Assembly (NCBI GenBank): GCA_032622095.1
Contig: CP136063.1
Span: 32,738,987-32,802,986, forward strand
Reading direction: 5' to 3'
Source: Siphonodentalium dalli
Taxonomy: Eukaryota; Mollusca; Scaphopoda; Gadilida; Siphonodentaliidae
Length of the DNA stretch: 64,000 bases
Below the pieces are notes generated by a model. It saw nothing but the letters and a program-made list of their open reading frames with translations. It was not told the origin of the DNA and did no database searches. The first letter of the stretch is position 1. Every line of letters begins with the position of its first letter. The position numbers and the translations under genes are program-made. Below are positions 22,345-33,114 of the stretch, in pieces.

Positions 22345-22565
22345 CATACCATAGTATGATAAAGATAGTGACCACTCGTCGCCTGTCTGTGTGTCCATCG
22401 ACATTTATGCATGGTGCGATAACTCGAACTTTTTATATCTGATCGGAATTTTACATATGAATGTCTGAGCCCAAAAGACAGATCAAGTTCGAATATGAGT
22501 TTGATGCGACTATTTTAACTGAGTTATGGCCCTTTTTCTAAAAAAAATTCACTCTATATTAAAAA
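22345..22565 (+). repeat. CCATACCATAGTATG repeat, copy 2
   Basis: It has the same order of phrases as 21315-21600, with small deletions: ACCATAGTATGATAAAGATA, GCATGGTGCGATAACTCG, GACAGATCAAGTTCGAATAT and ACTGAGTTATGGCCCTTTTT. It directly abuts the dispersed repeat at 22195-22340. Confidence 0.6.
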
Positions 22566-22786
22566 AACAAAACAATTTTTTTTAGATTGAATTCCTTGCT
22601 CAATTTATCAAAAAAAAACCCACAAATATAATCAATAAACTAGAGGTCAGATTACATGGAATCAGATATACTTCCATGGTATCCCATTCCATGTGTGTGT
22701 TATGCGCATAGGTGTGTTCCTCTTCATGTGAATGCATATTGGTGCTTTGTGATCTGATGGTGGACTTGCATTGACATTTCTAAATA

Positions 22787-23318
22787 TCTATTATATATTT
22801 TGGAAGATCTGTCTGTCTGTCTGTGTGTGTGTTCGCTATGAACTCGAAAACGGCCGACCCGATTTCGATGAAACTTTGTATGTGGGGGTATTTTCGGCCG
22901 CGAACGGGCATAGGCCTATTAATTTGCCCGTGCGACGTGACCTTGAAATCGGGTAATTTCAAGGTCAAACGCTCGAATATCACGAGATTTCGATGAAACT
23001 TGGTATGTGGGGGTATCTTCGGCCGGTGAGTGGCATACACCTATTAATTTGCCCGTGCGACGTGACCATGACCTTGAAATCGGGTCAATTCAAGGTCATA
23101 TCGCCAATTTTGATGGGATTTCGACGAAATTTGATACGTGGGGTTACTTTTGTCCACTGAGTGTTTTGGACGGGTCGAGTCGTGACCCCGACCTGACCTT
23201 GACCTTCAGTGTTTTGGGCAGTGTTCTGGACTGGTTAAATCGTGACCCCACTTGACCTTGACCTTCAAAAATGGACAATTCAAGGTCAAAGCCCGGACGA
23301 AGTCGGGCCACCTTCTAG
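22787..23318 (+). mobile_element. Non-autonomous Helitron-like element H1
   Basis: The 5' end is TCTATTATATATTTTGGAAG next to an A (22786), and the 3' end is a GC-rich hairpin GCCCGGAC-GAA-GTCGGGC (23291-23308), a 6-nt spacer, and CTAG (23315-23318). A 5'-TC start, a subterminal hairpin and a CTRR end are the diagnostic Helitron termini. The interior contains CTGTCTG repeats and two units of TTTCGATGAAACTT-GTATGTGGGGGTA then CCTATTAATTTGCCCGTGCG, shared with the 56-kb copies. There is no Rep/helicase gene, so it would move only with help from an autonomous relative. The base after CTAG is C rather than the expected T, perhaps because another unit follows. Confidence 0.65.
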
Positions 23319-23700
23319 CAATATATATTTTTGGGACTTCTGTCTCCCTTTTTTTTTGCTGGACGGATTTTGACGAAATTTGATACATTTTGGTACTTTT
23401 GTCCAGGAAGTGTTTTGGACGGGTCAAATCGTGACCCCCAACCTGACCTTGACCTTCAAAAAGGTCAATCCAAGGTCAAATCGGTAAAACAGACGGATTT
23501 CCACGAAATTTTATACCTAGGGGTACTTATGTCCGGGGAGTGTTTTGGACGGGTCAAATATTGATCCCGACCTGACATTGACCTTCAAAATGGTAATTTC
23601 AAGGTCAAATCGGGTAAAACAGACGGATTTCCACGAAATTTTTATACCTAGGGAAATTTTTGTCCGGGAAGTGTTTTGGACAGGTCATATCGTGACAATA
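23319..23700 (+). repeat. Helitron-associated ~120-bp tandem repeats
   Basis: Directly after H1 comes ATATATATTTTTGGGACTTC, resembling a second Helitron 5' region. Three units follow with ACAGACGGATTTCCACGAAA, TATACCTAGGG, GAAGTGTTTTGGACGGGTCA and CCTGACCTTGACCTTCAAAA. No matching hairpin-CTAG end was found, so I cannot call it a complete element. Confidence 0.5.
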
Positions 23701-24560
23701 GGTTACTTTTATAGTAGAGCGGACATACCTATATAGTATATCGGTGAGCATATTCACGCATTTGCCTTGCTGCTTGATAAGTCCGTTTGAATTTGCGTCA
23801 TGAAGAGAGGGTTTGAATTTGAGTAATATATATCACCCATTAACAACGTTACACGCTACCAGTGTTAAACCGTCCACTCTAAATCTTTAAAAAGCGTATT
23901 AATCTTGCGTTTAGATACTACTAATCACATCCAGTCGTCGAAAAGTTTTTATCTCAATATCTGATTTTCGGAGTAATTTTCCCCATTTGATTTTCGGTGG
24001 AATTTGCCAAATCTTAACCCAACCGACACACCGACACAAACTCCCAGTTGAGCAGGTTGATTTTATAGTAGAGCTGTCAAATTTTGTAGGCGTACCTACA
24101 GTATACCGGGTTACATGCTCCTGCAATAAACTCGCTCCTGCATTAGCCCGTTTGGATTTGGGGCTAAAAATCGGTTAGTGATAGACTACTTAAGTATACA
24201 TATTTCTGTTATATAGCGTTGTCACGAATAAACCGTTGCATCTGAAAATTAGAAAATTGCGCTGTAGATGCGCCTGAACAATACCCATCAGATGTACTTG
24301 TCTAAAAAAAATTATCTCGATGTTTGAATTTCACTCCCCCCCCCCCTTTGCAATTTCCGTGGAATTTTCCTAAAGTCTCAACTCGCATTCTCCATTGGGC
24401 AAGTTACTTTTAAAGTATAACAGTCAAACTTTTGGGACGTACATACAGCATGTCAATGTACCTGCTACGACATTATCTTGCTCTTTAATTAGCCGGTTTG
24501 GATTCGGCGGGAAAAATAGGTGCAATATTTCCTTACCCCGTAACACGGAAAGTCCTGGGA
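23700..24560 (+). repeat. Tandem repeat, ~350-bp period
   Basis: Three diverged units start near 23700, 24056 and 24401. Each has GTTA-TTTTATAGTAGAGC or a close form, a TAC--ACAGTAT-type word and then AGCCCGTTTGGATTTG-type text. Divergence between units is high, suggesting an old duplication. The second unit is followed by a CCCCCCCCCC run (24338-24347). Confidence 0.5.
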
Positions 24561-24579
24561 ACAAACATTTTTATTATGT

Positions 24580-24722
24580 ACATGTATGGTCTATAATAGT
24601 ACATAACAGTGTACTCTACATGTATAATTCAACATCAAAACTCTCATTTATGTTTCCGATCATAGTAATTTACTATCGCCAAGGGATGGGTTAATATCTG
24701 CCGATCATGATCGGCCTCTCAT
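24580..24722 (+). repeat. Dispersed ~140-bp repeat, copy 2 of 3
   Basis: A close match to 22195-22340: GTCTATAATAGTACATAACA, TTCAACATCAAAACTCTCAT, ATCATAGTAATTTACTATCG, CCAAGGGATGGGTTAATATC and TGCCGATCATGATCGGCCTC. The differences are point changes and an inserted ACATGT. Confidence 0.65.
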
Positions 24723-24829
24723 TTGCTCAATATGTTTTATGATTGGGGTTAGGGTTTTGTACCTGCAATGAGAATCTGTTATTGTATTATTTTAACTAAA
24801 TGTTTACTGACATGTGAACCATCTTAGTG

Positions 24830-25200
24830 TTTTAAAAATGGGGGTATCCTTAGTCCCATTGGGAGAGTCACACCTCTAATGTTTACCAGAGTTACGGCCC
24901 TTGTTTGAGTTAGAAATTTGTGAAGTTTGTGTCCGAAAGAATATTTAAGCTTGTAACTCGGGGTGTTAATTATAGGGTATTATTGTACGTTGAGCATAGG
25001 TTGGTGGAAAGGATCCCCACATACCATTTGCCAGTTACAACCCTTCTTTGACTTGGAAATTTGTGATTGAGGATTTGGAGGGTTCAGATGTATATTGTGG
25101 AGACCTTCGTTTGACCCCGTCCTTCACAGTGCAAGTTTTGTCTGCACTCTTTTCAGAGTTTTGGCCCTTTGCCAGTTATGACCTTGTGTTAGACTGAGAG
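24830..25200 (+). repeat. Diverged GTTACGGCCCTT-type tandem units
   Basis: Three poor units share AGAGTTACGGCCCTTGTTTG, CAGTTACAACCCTTCTTTG and CAGAGTTTTGGCCCTTTGCC, each followed by TTAGAAATTTGTGA-like text. They belong to the broad family of satellites also at 20640-20760, 21.3, 22.4, 36 and 42.8 kb. Confidence 0.4.
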
Positions 25201-25794
25201 AAGTGCCCCATTATTACTTTAATTTCGCTCTAAATATAGCCAACATTGAGCGTTCCCTGTCTTATATTCCACTATTATACTGAACAAATGACAGAAATAT
25301 TTTTGATACATGTGTAGCATGACTTTAAATCCGACAAGAGTACATGTACATCATTATTCATGATTTTCATTAACTCATTTTCGACATTTTGAATCTTGTA
25401 AAAGCTCCTGACTTGCTGTAGAAATTCTAAAGCATTTACCTAAAGTGATATCTTATCAGTTGTATGTATTTCAATTACTGCTACTGCAAATGAGAATTAT
25501 GAATATTGAATTGCAATTTCATTTCATTCCTGGCGGTAGTTTACCTTTTATTGTGAAAATATGACAATATATAACAACACTTGTCACTATAGTCTACACA
25601 CTGCAGGGTGAGTGAAATTATGAATTATTGACAAAATTGAAAATCATGTATTTCTATCAACTGGAGAAGGAAATACCGGTATAAGTTTGTGCTATAAATT
25701 CGTACACAAGCACTTGAACACGAAATCGTGTGGGACTGGTTGAATTGACCTGCGATATGATGGATCACATCCATCCTCAAGCTACTTTTGCCAT

Positions 25795-26020
25795 TTAACC
25801 CTTTCATACTGGTGCAGCATTAAAGATAATGTGCCTGTGCAGACTCTTATACATGTATACATGTACAAATATATGCATGTCTCTCATGGTGAGCCTTGCA
25901 TATAAAAATGCACTGGTTTATAATGTTAAGGCAAATGTTGTTAGGCCAATGTCTTTTCTTATATACGCGAGGCTCCCAATGGGAGACTCCCATATATAAG
26001 TGTGCATTGGACCAAGTTTT
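25795..26020. repeat. Fragment related to the 27.5-kb piggyBac-type MITE
   Basis: TTTAACCCTTTCATACTGG (25794-25812) resembles the TTAACCCTTTACCC end of the MITE at 27459-27882. The following palindromic module AGGCCAATGTCTTTTCTTAT..CTCCCAATGGGAG..ATATAAGTGTGCATTGG (25938-26010) matches its internal CCAATGCATTCTCTTATA modules. No right terminus was found, so it is partial. Confidence 0.4.
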
Positions 26021-26554
26021 TCGCAAAATTTCATTGAGCTCTAGTCATGATAAGGTTAATGACATTTTTATGATGTGCAGGGGTAGACATGCTTGAGACC
26101 CTGTCACAGTTTAATTCACACCAGTTTCTCAGCTTCCGTTATTTTACGGAGTTCGAACTCATAGTCCTGATAGATGTACATGTACATGTAGATGGTGATT
26201 TATGAGCTGAGTTTAAAACCACATCATTGGTGGGAGGGGTTCTGGTTTTGACCCCCCCTAACTTTGGTATTCAGTGGAAAATCTGTTGTAACTAGACCAA
26301 CAAATGGCCACATTTATAATATTTCTAACTTTTGAACTTGAAGTACTAGTTGTAAAATGATTCAATCATGTGAGATTGAAGCCAAAGGAACATCCATGTT
26401 GGTCGGTCGATAAAGGTTTATCGTTATTTCAGCTGCTATGCCATGTCACAACATCAGTTTTACTGTTTGAATGACCACATACCCGGTAAATAGTTAATTG
26501 CCCCACCCCACCAAACGGGCACCCATGTTGTTCAGCTTTGGTTCGTTAATTAAG

Positions 26555-26860
26555 CTAGCTTATGTTCATATTAACTTCATCGAGTCTATCGAGGGTACTT
26601 AGTCGTGAATTGATGCTCTCATATTGGGCCTTTATAATTCGAAGTAAACTAAGTTCATTTCCCTCAGCTGTATCATTTGCTTGATCAGGCCCTATTGCTG
26701 GACATGAGAATGAATTTGAGCTGAGAATTTGTTGAGAAGATGTAATCAAATTTGCTGATTCACATAGCATAGACATAGCAACAGCACCTGCAGTCGGCGA
26801 GTTATTAATTTCAATTTAGTGGGTTATTCAAACAGCGCTCATCCATGCACGAAATACGGT
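26555..26860 (-). pseudogene. Possible LINE ORF1 N-terminal remnant
   Basis: On the minus strand a frame reads NNSPTAGAVAMSMLCESANL and continues into ELSLLRIIKAQYESINSRLS with DRLDEVNMNIS, then stops. The Ser-rich start followed by a heptad-like segment (IIKAQYESINSRLSTLDRLD) resembles the region before the coiled coil of invertebrate LINE ORF1 proteins, as in LINE-A here. There is no downstream RNA-binding domain, so the call is tentative; it could equally be a host exon. Confidence 0.28.
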
Positions 26861-27458
26861 GATGTACTTCGTCATGTGGACACATAAATATCATTCAAAT
26901 TACCCTTTCTTACACAAAACTGACAAAAGCTGCCTGGTAGATAGTCCGTTTTTGCATAAAGTGGAAATAATGTCCGGCTAAATAAAGTTCGTTATTGTGT
27001 CAAAAATGCAGATAAATTGCGCTCCGAGAAACGTGTCCTACAGGGCGCCGCCATGACACCTGGTCACTACAGTGGAGGTAAGGTACTGATTGGTTACGAT
27101 ACTGAACTCTATTAGCGGGTCGTCACACCAAAAGTTGAAGAAAATAATCAAATAATACGTCCATGAGGATCTTGTTAAATATATCGTAAGCATTGGCGGT
27201 GGGTATTGCTGTTAAAATAGTCACAACCGCCATAAACAGAAATAACATTAAATTATACACAAATTTTGTTCTTATACCAATCATACATATCGCTTAAGTT
27301 GCAGCATATTGTTGCCATGTTAGTACTCTGTTATGTAAACAAATGCCTTAGTATGTAAACAAATAGCACGTAAAGAGTATGCGATAAGCAAAACATTCAG
27401 CACTGATGAGACCCCACATTTACATGATTGATTGTTTATTACTCAATTCCACAATTAA

Positions 27459-27882
27459 CCCTTTACCCAACAACCCATATACCCTGTGCCAATGCATTCT
27501 CTTATAAATGCGAGTCGACCATAGGGCGCCTCGCATATATAAGATAATGCATTGGCTTAACACATATTAAAAATGATAAAATTGTCAAAGAATGTATAAC
27601 AATATTATAAAAATTGTTTATAAATGTAAGAAAAAATTATAAAATTGTTAAAGAATGTAAGAAAAAATGGTAAAAGTGTTTTAAAAAGTGTTAGGCCAAT
27701 GCATTCTCTTATATATATAAGAGAATGCATTGGCACAGGGAATAACTGTAACCATCACAATGTGGTCAATGGACCGGTTCCAATGATATCCATATTTGTA
27801 TGGTGTTATTGAGACAGACTGAAAATATTTTAGGCTGTTGAAGCTTTATTTGGGCGTTTTGGCCGTGTTGTTGGGTAAAGGG
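27459..27882. mobile_element. piggyBac-type MITE with TTAA target duplication
   Basis: The ends are CCCTTTACCCAACAAC (27459-27474) and its exact reverse complement GTTGTTGGGTAAAGGG (27867-27882). They are flanked on both sides by TTAA (27455-27458 and 27883-27886). TTAA targets with CCC..GGG termini are the signature of piggyBac transposons. The 424-bp interior lacks a transposase and instead holds three palindromic modules built from CCAATGCATTCTCTTATA and its complement, one of them nearly perfect (27693-27736). Confidence 0.8.
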
Positions 27883-27995
27883 TTAAGTGGCGAATACAGA
27901 GTATACTGATTAGTTAACATATATACATATATTTACAAAAGGGGGCCACTGTTGTCTGGCTTGCCATTTTCATATTGCACAGGTGTATATTTGTA

Positions 27996-28660
27996 CTATC
28001 AGTATCATCATCTTCATCATCATCATTATCACCGTCGCCATTATCATTATCATCCTGACCATCATCATCATCATCTTCTTCATCATCATCGTCATCACCG
28101 TTGTCGTCAACGTCCTCCTCCTCCCCATCATCACCATCATCATCACCGTCGTCGTCAGTGTCCTCCTCCTCCCCATCATCATCATCACCATCATCGTCGT
28201 CACCGTCGTCGTCATAGTCGCCACAACCACCACCATCATCATCATCATCGTCGCCATAAGCATCATCATAACATCATCGTCATAATCATCGCCATCATCA
28301 TCGTTATCATGATAACCAAAATATTCACCATCATCGTCGCAGTCGTCGTCATCATCGTCATCGTCGTTATTGTCATAATCGTCGACGTCATTGTCGTTAT
28401 TGTCATCGTTATCATCATCGCAATCATATATATATATATTATCATCATAATCATCGTCACCACCATCATCAGCATAACCATCACCGTGATAATCGCCATC
28501 AGACATCATCGCCATACTAATCATCTTCGCCATCACTGTCATTTTCGTCACCGTCATCAACATCATCACCGTCGGTATCGTTATAATCATCAGCAGCATC
28601 ACCATCAACATCATCATCATCATCATCATCATCTTCGCCATTCGAAACAGCAACATTACC
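27996..28660. repeat. Long (ATC/ATG)n trinucleotide microsatellite
   Basis: About 650 bp of imperfect TCATCA/TCGTCA repeats. Because no stop codon arises in several frames of such a repeat, long open frames appear on both strands (His-rich on plus, Asp/Met-rich on minus). They have no start context, splice support or domain and should not be called genes. Confidence 0.9.
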
Positions 28661-29253
28661 ACCATCACCACAGCTATCGTCATACTCCATATATGTTGCT
28701 AATTCTGTCGTAATATATGTCATCACCGTAATCGTCGTAAGCTGATATAGATATAAATTGCCGCTGTCAATAAGTTAGTTCCTATCAATGATCTTACAAC
28801 CCAACTTCACAAAGATTGCAAACTGAGTTAGAACATTAGGGTCAGCACTCGTGAGTAACTTCACTAATTTAGTTTCAGTTGGTTCCGTATGGTAAGTTTT
28901 GGGCAAACATGTTCGTCTTAAATGCGTGAGTTCCGTGCATTCTAGTGCAAATTGTAATTCGTCGCCTATCGCCGTCTTGCATTGTTGGCAAATATTTTAT
29001 TCTTATTTTTCTTGTTTTTCTTATTGGCTTTACCCCACTTTGCCCTTTCAATCTGCTGTCTATGATTAGCAGTGCGCATCTTAACGATATATGTTATCAG
29101 ACTGTTTGTTGTAATAGTCATATATGCTTCCATTCTGAAATTCTTTTTAAACAACCCTTATAACTTTCCGCGATCTAATGACTTCCATTGTTCAACAAAT
29201 TTTGTTCTACGAACTTCCAAGAATATATTCAGCTCTAGTTTACTTAATGAGTG

Positions 29254-29973
29254 TTACGATTCCCAGAGGGAACCCCACTCTAGACAGGACAGCGTACTTC
29301 TGACACATGTGATCCATTTGATCATCTTATCGTTCAAATAGGAACTTTGTTCGATGAAATCGAGTAGTTTATATAACTTTGGCGCTAATATTGAGCAATC
29401 ACCTTTAACTAATCGCGACCAAAACCCAAGCATTCTCTTTTTCGCTGAAATCGACAAGGAGTACCTTCCTTTTTCCCCGTAAACCATATAGTTTGGTGTA
29501 CTCGACTTCAGGTGTAGGACATATTTCATAAACTTTAAATCAACCCCTTCTATGCATTCGAAATTCTCGAACCCCCAAACTTCGCTACCATACAAAAGTA
29601 TTGGTTCAATTGTATCAAAAAGTCGAAAAGCAACAGCATGACCTAAGTTAATGTTCCCGATTCGCCGTAGTAGCCCAAACATTGCTCTAGTACCTAATGT
29701 TTGCATACATTTTATGGATCTGCAAAACCTTCCGTTGGCATAGAAATATATTCCTGAATAACAACAGTTATCTACTATTTCAATATTTTCCCCATTGAGT
29801 TCAAATTTCATGGGATCAATGTCATTCACTTTGCAATTATAAAATATAAGCATTTGTGTCTTATCTACGTTTATTGATAAATTCCACGCATCAGTGTAAT
29901 CACTGTAAGCACTAAGAGCTCTTCGCATTTCCTCTGGGCTTTCTGAGATCAAAACCGTGTCATCTGCATACAA
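29254..29973 (-). pseudogene. LINE-B reverse transcriptase C-terminal half and tail
   Basis: This 239-codon open frame starts at the catalytic motif MYADDTVLISESPEEM (motif C, YADD intact). It runs through the thumb (ALSAYSDYTDAWNLSINVDK then TQMLIF, the standard K-T-M post-palm block) and a long C-terminal region with RLFDTIEPILLYGSEVWGFE. After a break at 29254, weaker sequence to 28966 reads NFRMEAYMTITTNSLITYIV and ..TANHRQQIERAKWG. That matches the usual LINE tail rule of L--LR--NH-LPIE--RW. No stops occur within the frame. Confidence 0.8.
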
Positions 29974-30885
29974 AATACATAATATGCGTAAGTAGTCACC
30001 AAATTGAGCAAAAACAATTCATCAACAAATGGTAAACCTTCTATACTGTAATCTTTTAAAAAGTCTTCTAGATCGTTGACAAACACCGAAAAGAGCAGAA
30101 GCGAAAGACAAACGCCCTGCCTTACGCCGATATTGCTCGCGAAAAAATCTGAGACTGAACTTCCTATCTTCACACATGACTTTATTCCGTTGTACATACT
30201 TCGAATAACTTGAAAAAACTTGCCACCAATTCTATTCTTAACAAGCTTCATCATCAACCCCTCCCTCCATACCGTATGAAATGCTTTTTTCAAATCGATA
30301 AATGCGCAGTAGAGTCTTTTATTTCTAGTTAGATAAATTTCTATGAGAGCATATAAAATAAAAATGTTATCACATGTAGAGTGGTGTTCCCTGAAACCAC
30401 TTTGTCAGTCTTTTATCATACATGTACGGTCTGCAAACGCCTTAAGTCGGTTATTCATTATACCAGTGAATACCTTACTTACACCGCTGAAAAGGGTGAT
30501 TCCGAGATAAGAGTCGGTTTACTCACATCGCCTTTCTTTTTGTATATTGGTAGAATGGACCCATGGGTCCAGCTCTCCGGATATATTCCCGTATCGAAAA
30601 TTGTATTGAATAGCTTCATATAAACAGGCAACATTATATATATATAGTTTCTGCAATGTATTCATTTAACACTTCGTCCACGCCAGGGGCTTTTCCATTT
30701 TTCATCTTTTGAATTTCTTTTAGAATCTCCTCTTTCTCAATTGGCGTATCTAAACCTTCGTCGGGACATTCGGTCAATAAAGCATCTATATGCAAGTTTA
30801 ATGTCGATTCTTGATCTCCAGATTCGTTCAAAGTTTTGAAGTGGTTATAAAATTCAGCAGGGGACTTTAAGTTCAGTGTTATCAC
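29949..30885 (-). pseudogene. LINE-B reverse transcriptase, N-terminal half
   Basis: Pieces in order: EEILKEIQKMKNGKAPGVDE (30634-30885), then TGIYPESWTHGSILPIYKKK after a frameshift, a damaged stretch, AFIDLKKAFHTVWREGL (RT motif A) and GVRQGVCLSLLLFSVFVNDL (motif B). The first aspartate of motif A (IDLKKAF) is kept, but the usual second one (AFD) is His. A frameshift near 29960 separates it from the YADDTV block. Confidence 0.75.
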
Positions 30886-31504
30886 CCCCTTTACACGAGT
30901 ACTCGTTTAAAGTTTTCCAAAAGTCCTTTGGCGATGATACCCTAAGCAACTTCTCAGAAACTTTATCGCCAGTGCTTATTTTTGGACAATTATTTCATTG
31001 TTTATCTACATTTGTTTGACTCTATCAGAGGTGAGTTTCGTGTCTATGCTATTCGCGTTAGGTTCGTTTCTTTGTTAGATTAGGCTTTCGCGAAATTACA
31101 ACATTTCTTTGTATTAATCAGCTGGCTATTCTTATGCAACTTGTTAATTCTTGCCCAAGCATGTGCGCATTAATTATCATTCATCGCACGTATTCTAAGC
31201 TTTACTTTTAATATTAACTTATTTGTCAAACTGCTAATGCCATTGTAGTGATCGGATAATTTATAATGCAAATATGTTAATCTAATCATGCGTCGTTAAT
31301 TCACACCTGTTCATGCTTTGTATATAAGAATTTGTAAAACTGTGATATGGCACTTTATGTTTTGGAACTCCATCATTCAGTCATTTCACATATTACAACT
31401 GGAGTTCCAATTGTTTGTGTGCTATACCGGAATGTCCGTATATTTCTATTGTGAAAATAAATGCTAATTCCCCAGAATATTAACCTTTCTATTTTTACCC
31501 ATAG

Positions 31505-31655
31505 ATTGCCATAATTTATGTTATTATGTACATGTGTTGGTAATACTGTATAATATAACATTATACTCAACATCATTCAACATCAAAACTCTAGATAATA
31601 AATCAGAACATAGCAATTTACTATCGCCAAATGATGGGTTAAACATCTCGTTTAT
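31505..31655 (+). repeat. Dispersed ~140-bp repeat, copy 3 of 3
   Basis: A diverged copy of 22195-22340: TTATGTACATGTGTTGGTAA, ATTCAACATCAAAACTCTAG, ATAGCAATTTACTATCGCCA and AATGATGGGTTAAACATCTC. It lies ~200 bp upstream of the propeller-like exon. Confidence 0.5.
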
Positions 31656-31869
31656 ATATAATAGACTTTAATGCTTAAATAATTAATTGTTAATTTGACT
31701 GTTCATTTTATAGGTTCGTCATAAGTAATCAGAATTGGATATATAAATATAGAATGTAGACGTGGGAAAGGTACCCGCTGTTCCTCTCGTATAAATATTC
31801 CACTTATTATCGGTCCACAAACACACTGAACATTTGAAACTTCTTTACCTTTATGCTTGTTTCTTACAG

Positions 31870-33054
31870 CATGAATCACGGCGATGTCAATCGGTGGAGA
31901 CCTTAGTTCTTTCTGCTCTATCAAGGTTAAAGAGTCTGCGAGAGAGGCTTGAATTAGGACAGAACAACACAACAAAATCAATACATGAGGTGGTTAGCAT
32001 TAAGCATGATAACATTAAAATAAGTCACATGATGGCACTGCGTGCAGTGCTTAATGGGAAGAAGAAAAGAGACAGTCCCAAGATGTTCCTTTATGCATTC
32101 ATGGATATGATCAATTTCACAGGATCAAGACAAGACAGGGGAATTCACTCTATGTGTGCTGGAGATGAGGTTCTTGCTATAACGTTGCCAAACAAAATCA
32201 CTCCAGGTCATGATGATTACATTCGTCTGGTGAGATACCTCGATACGACAACAACCTCCGATTTGATCATTTTGAATTACCATAGTGTGTGGCGATTTGG
32301 AGGCTACCAATTGCAAAGGAAGGAGAAGCTATGCGGGCGGACGGAGGCTGAACATACAACGTTATTACGTGGAATACAGGCCATGTATGTAACAAGAGAC
32401 TTTGTGTATGTGAGTTTTGATACATCTGAAATTGCTCTCTATGACATTAAAAGCCTCCGCCGTGTACGGACTTTCCCAACACCCGGAAAATGCTGCAGCA
32501 TGGTGAGGAGAGCATACGACCTTCTGGTGACGATTGAGGGACATCATCGCATTAAGCGGATGACAGATACGGGTGCAATCATCGGTGAATCCCTGTATTT
32601 GTTTGACTCACGCAAAATACACATAGCGGCATCAGAGTATTATGATATAGTCGTGGCGTGTGGCGAAGGTAAACCCCGTGACACATCTTACATAATGATC
32701 CTCACGGGGGATCTACAGAAAGTGCTCCATGTCATCCGGGGACCAGAACGTCAGAATACTGAAGATAAGACAACCAAGATCTGGTCATTTCACCCCCGAC
32801 CTTATACTGGGTCACGGTATTATGAGCCACACAACCCATTAATACATGATGATCGGGCCTATGTGTGTTGTTCATATGGTATATTAGAGATAAGGATCCG
32901 GCCTCCCTATACGGCCCGGATGCTTTTGATCTTTGATGACCGTCATGGAGCACCGGTGTCAGTAGCATACAATAGTAACTTACGTGAGCTTTTGGTATGC
33001 CGTAAATATTGGATTTTGATTTACCAACTCATGCTATCAGACACATCCTCCTAG
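31870..33054 (+). CDS. Large last-exon-like CDS, beta-propeller-like protein of unknown family
   Basis: This is the best host coding segment in the window: 394 codons plus stop, with balanced codon use and clearly higher G+C than its surroundings. It begins after a good acceptor (CTTGTTTCTTACAG ending 31869) in phase 0 with HESRRCQSVETLVLSALSRL. No in-frame Met occurs near the start, so upstream exons are needed. Residues 1-55 are helical/coiled-coil-like (LSRLKSLRERLELGQNN). From about residue 90 there are recurring short strand-rich blocks (IHSMCAGDEVLAITLP, GIQAMYVTRDFVYVSFDTSE, IALYDIKSLRRVRTFPTPG, YDLLVTIEGHHRIKRMTDTG, PVSVAYNSNLRELLVC). These are typical of six- or seven-bladed propellers at the C terminus of TRIM/NHL-like proteins. 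That family link is inference; I find no RING, B-box or WD signature here. An AATAAA lies at 33395-33400. Confidence 0.65.
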   Translation, partial: HESRRCQSVETLVLSALSRLKSLRERLELGQNNTTKSIHEVVSIKHDNIKISHMMALRAVLNGKKKRDSPKMFLYAFMDMINFTGSRQDRGIHSMCAGDEVLAITLPNKITPGHDDYIRLVRYLDTTTTSDLIILNYHSVWRFGGYQLQRKEKLCGRTEAEHTTLLRGIQAMYVTRDFVYVSFDTSEIALYDIKSLRRVRTFPTPGKCCSMVRRAYDLLVTIEGHHRIKRMTDTGAIIGESLYLFDSRKIHIAASEYYDIVVACGEGKPRDTSYIMILTGDLQKVLHVIRGPERQNTEDKTTKIWSFHPRPYTGSRYYEPHNPLIHDDRAYVCCSYGILEIRIRPPYTARMLLIFDDRHGAPVSVAYNSNLRELLVCRKYWILIYQLMLSDTSS

Positions 33055-33114
33055 GTATGTTAACGTTGTTATAGCTCAAATTTATGGGGTACATCCTCTG
33101 ATGTGGGATACATA

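Larger units (their letters stand above)
28940..31000 (-). mobile_element. LINE-B: 5'-truncated LINE with reverse transcriptase
   Basis: The minus strand encodes, from about 31000 to 28940, an RT entry segment, RT palm, C-terminal domain and tail. The endonuclease and ORF1 are absent, as expected for 5' truncation during target-primed insertion. Frameshifts near 30630, 30380-30300 and 29960 and stops show that it is inactive. Its protein style (EILKEIQKMKNGKAPGVDEV, PIYKKKGD, YADDTV) is the same as the missing half of LINE-A, but the two are 18 kb apart and degenerate independently. Confidence 0.85.

Noticed and set aside
27952-28726. Long open frames on both strands (up to 253 codons, His-rich or Asp/Met-rich)
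   Set aside because: They are translations of an ATC/ATG microsatellite; both strands are open simultaneously because the repeat cannot form stops in these frames. No start context, splice sites or domain.
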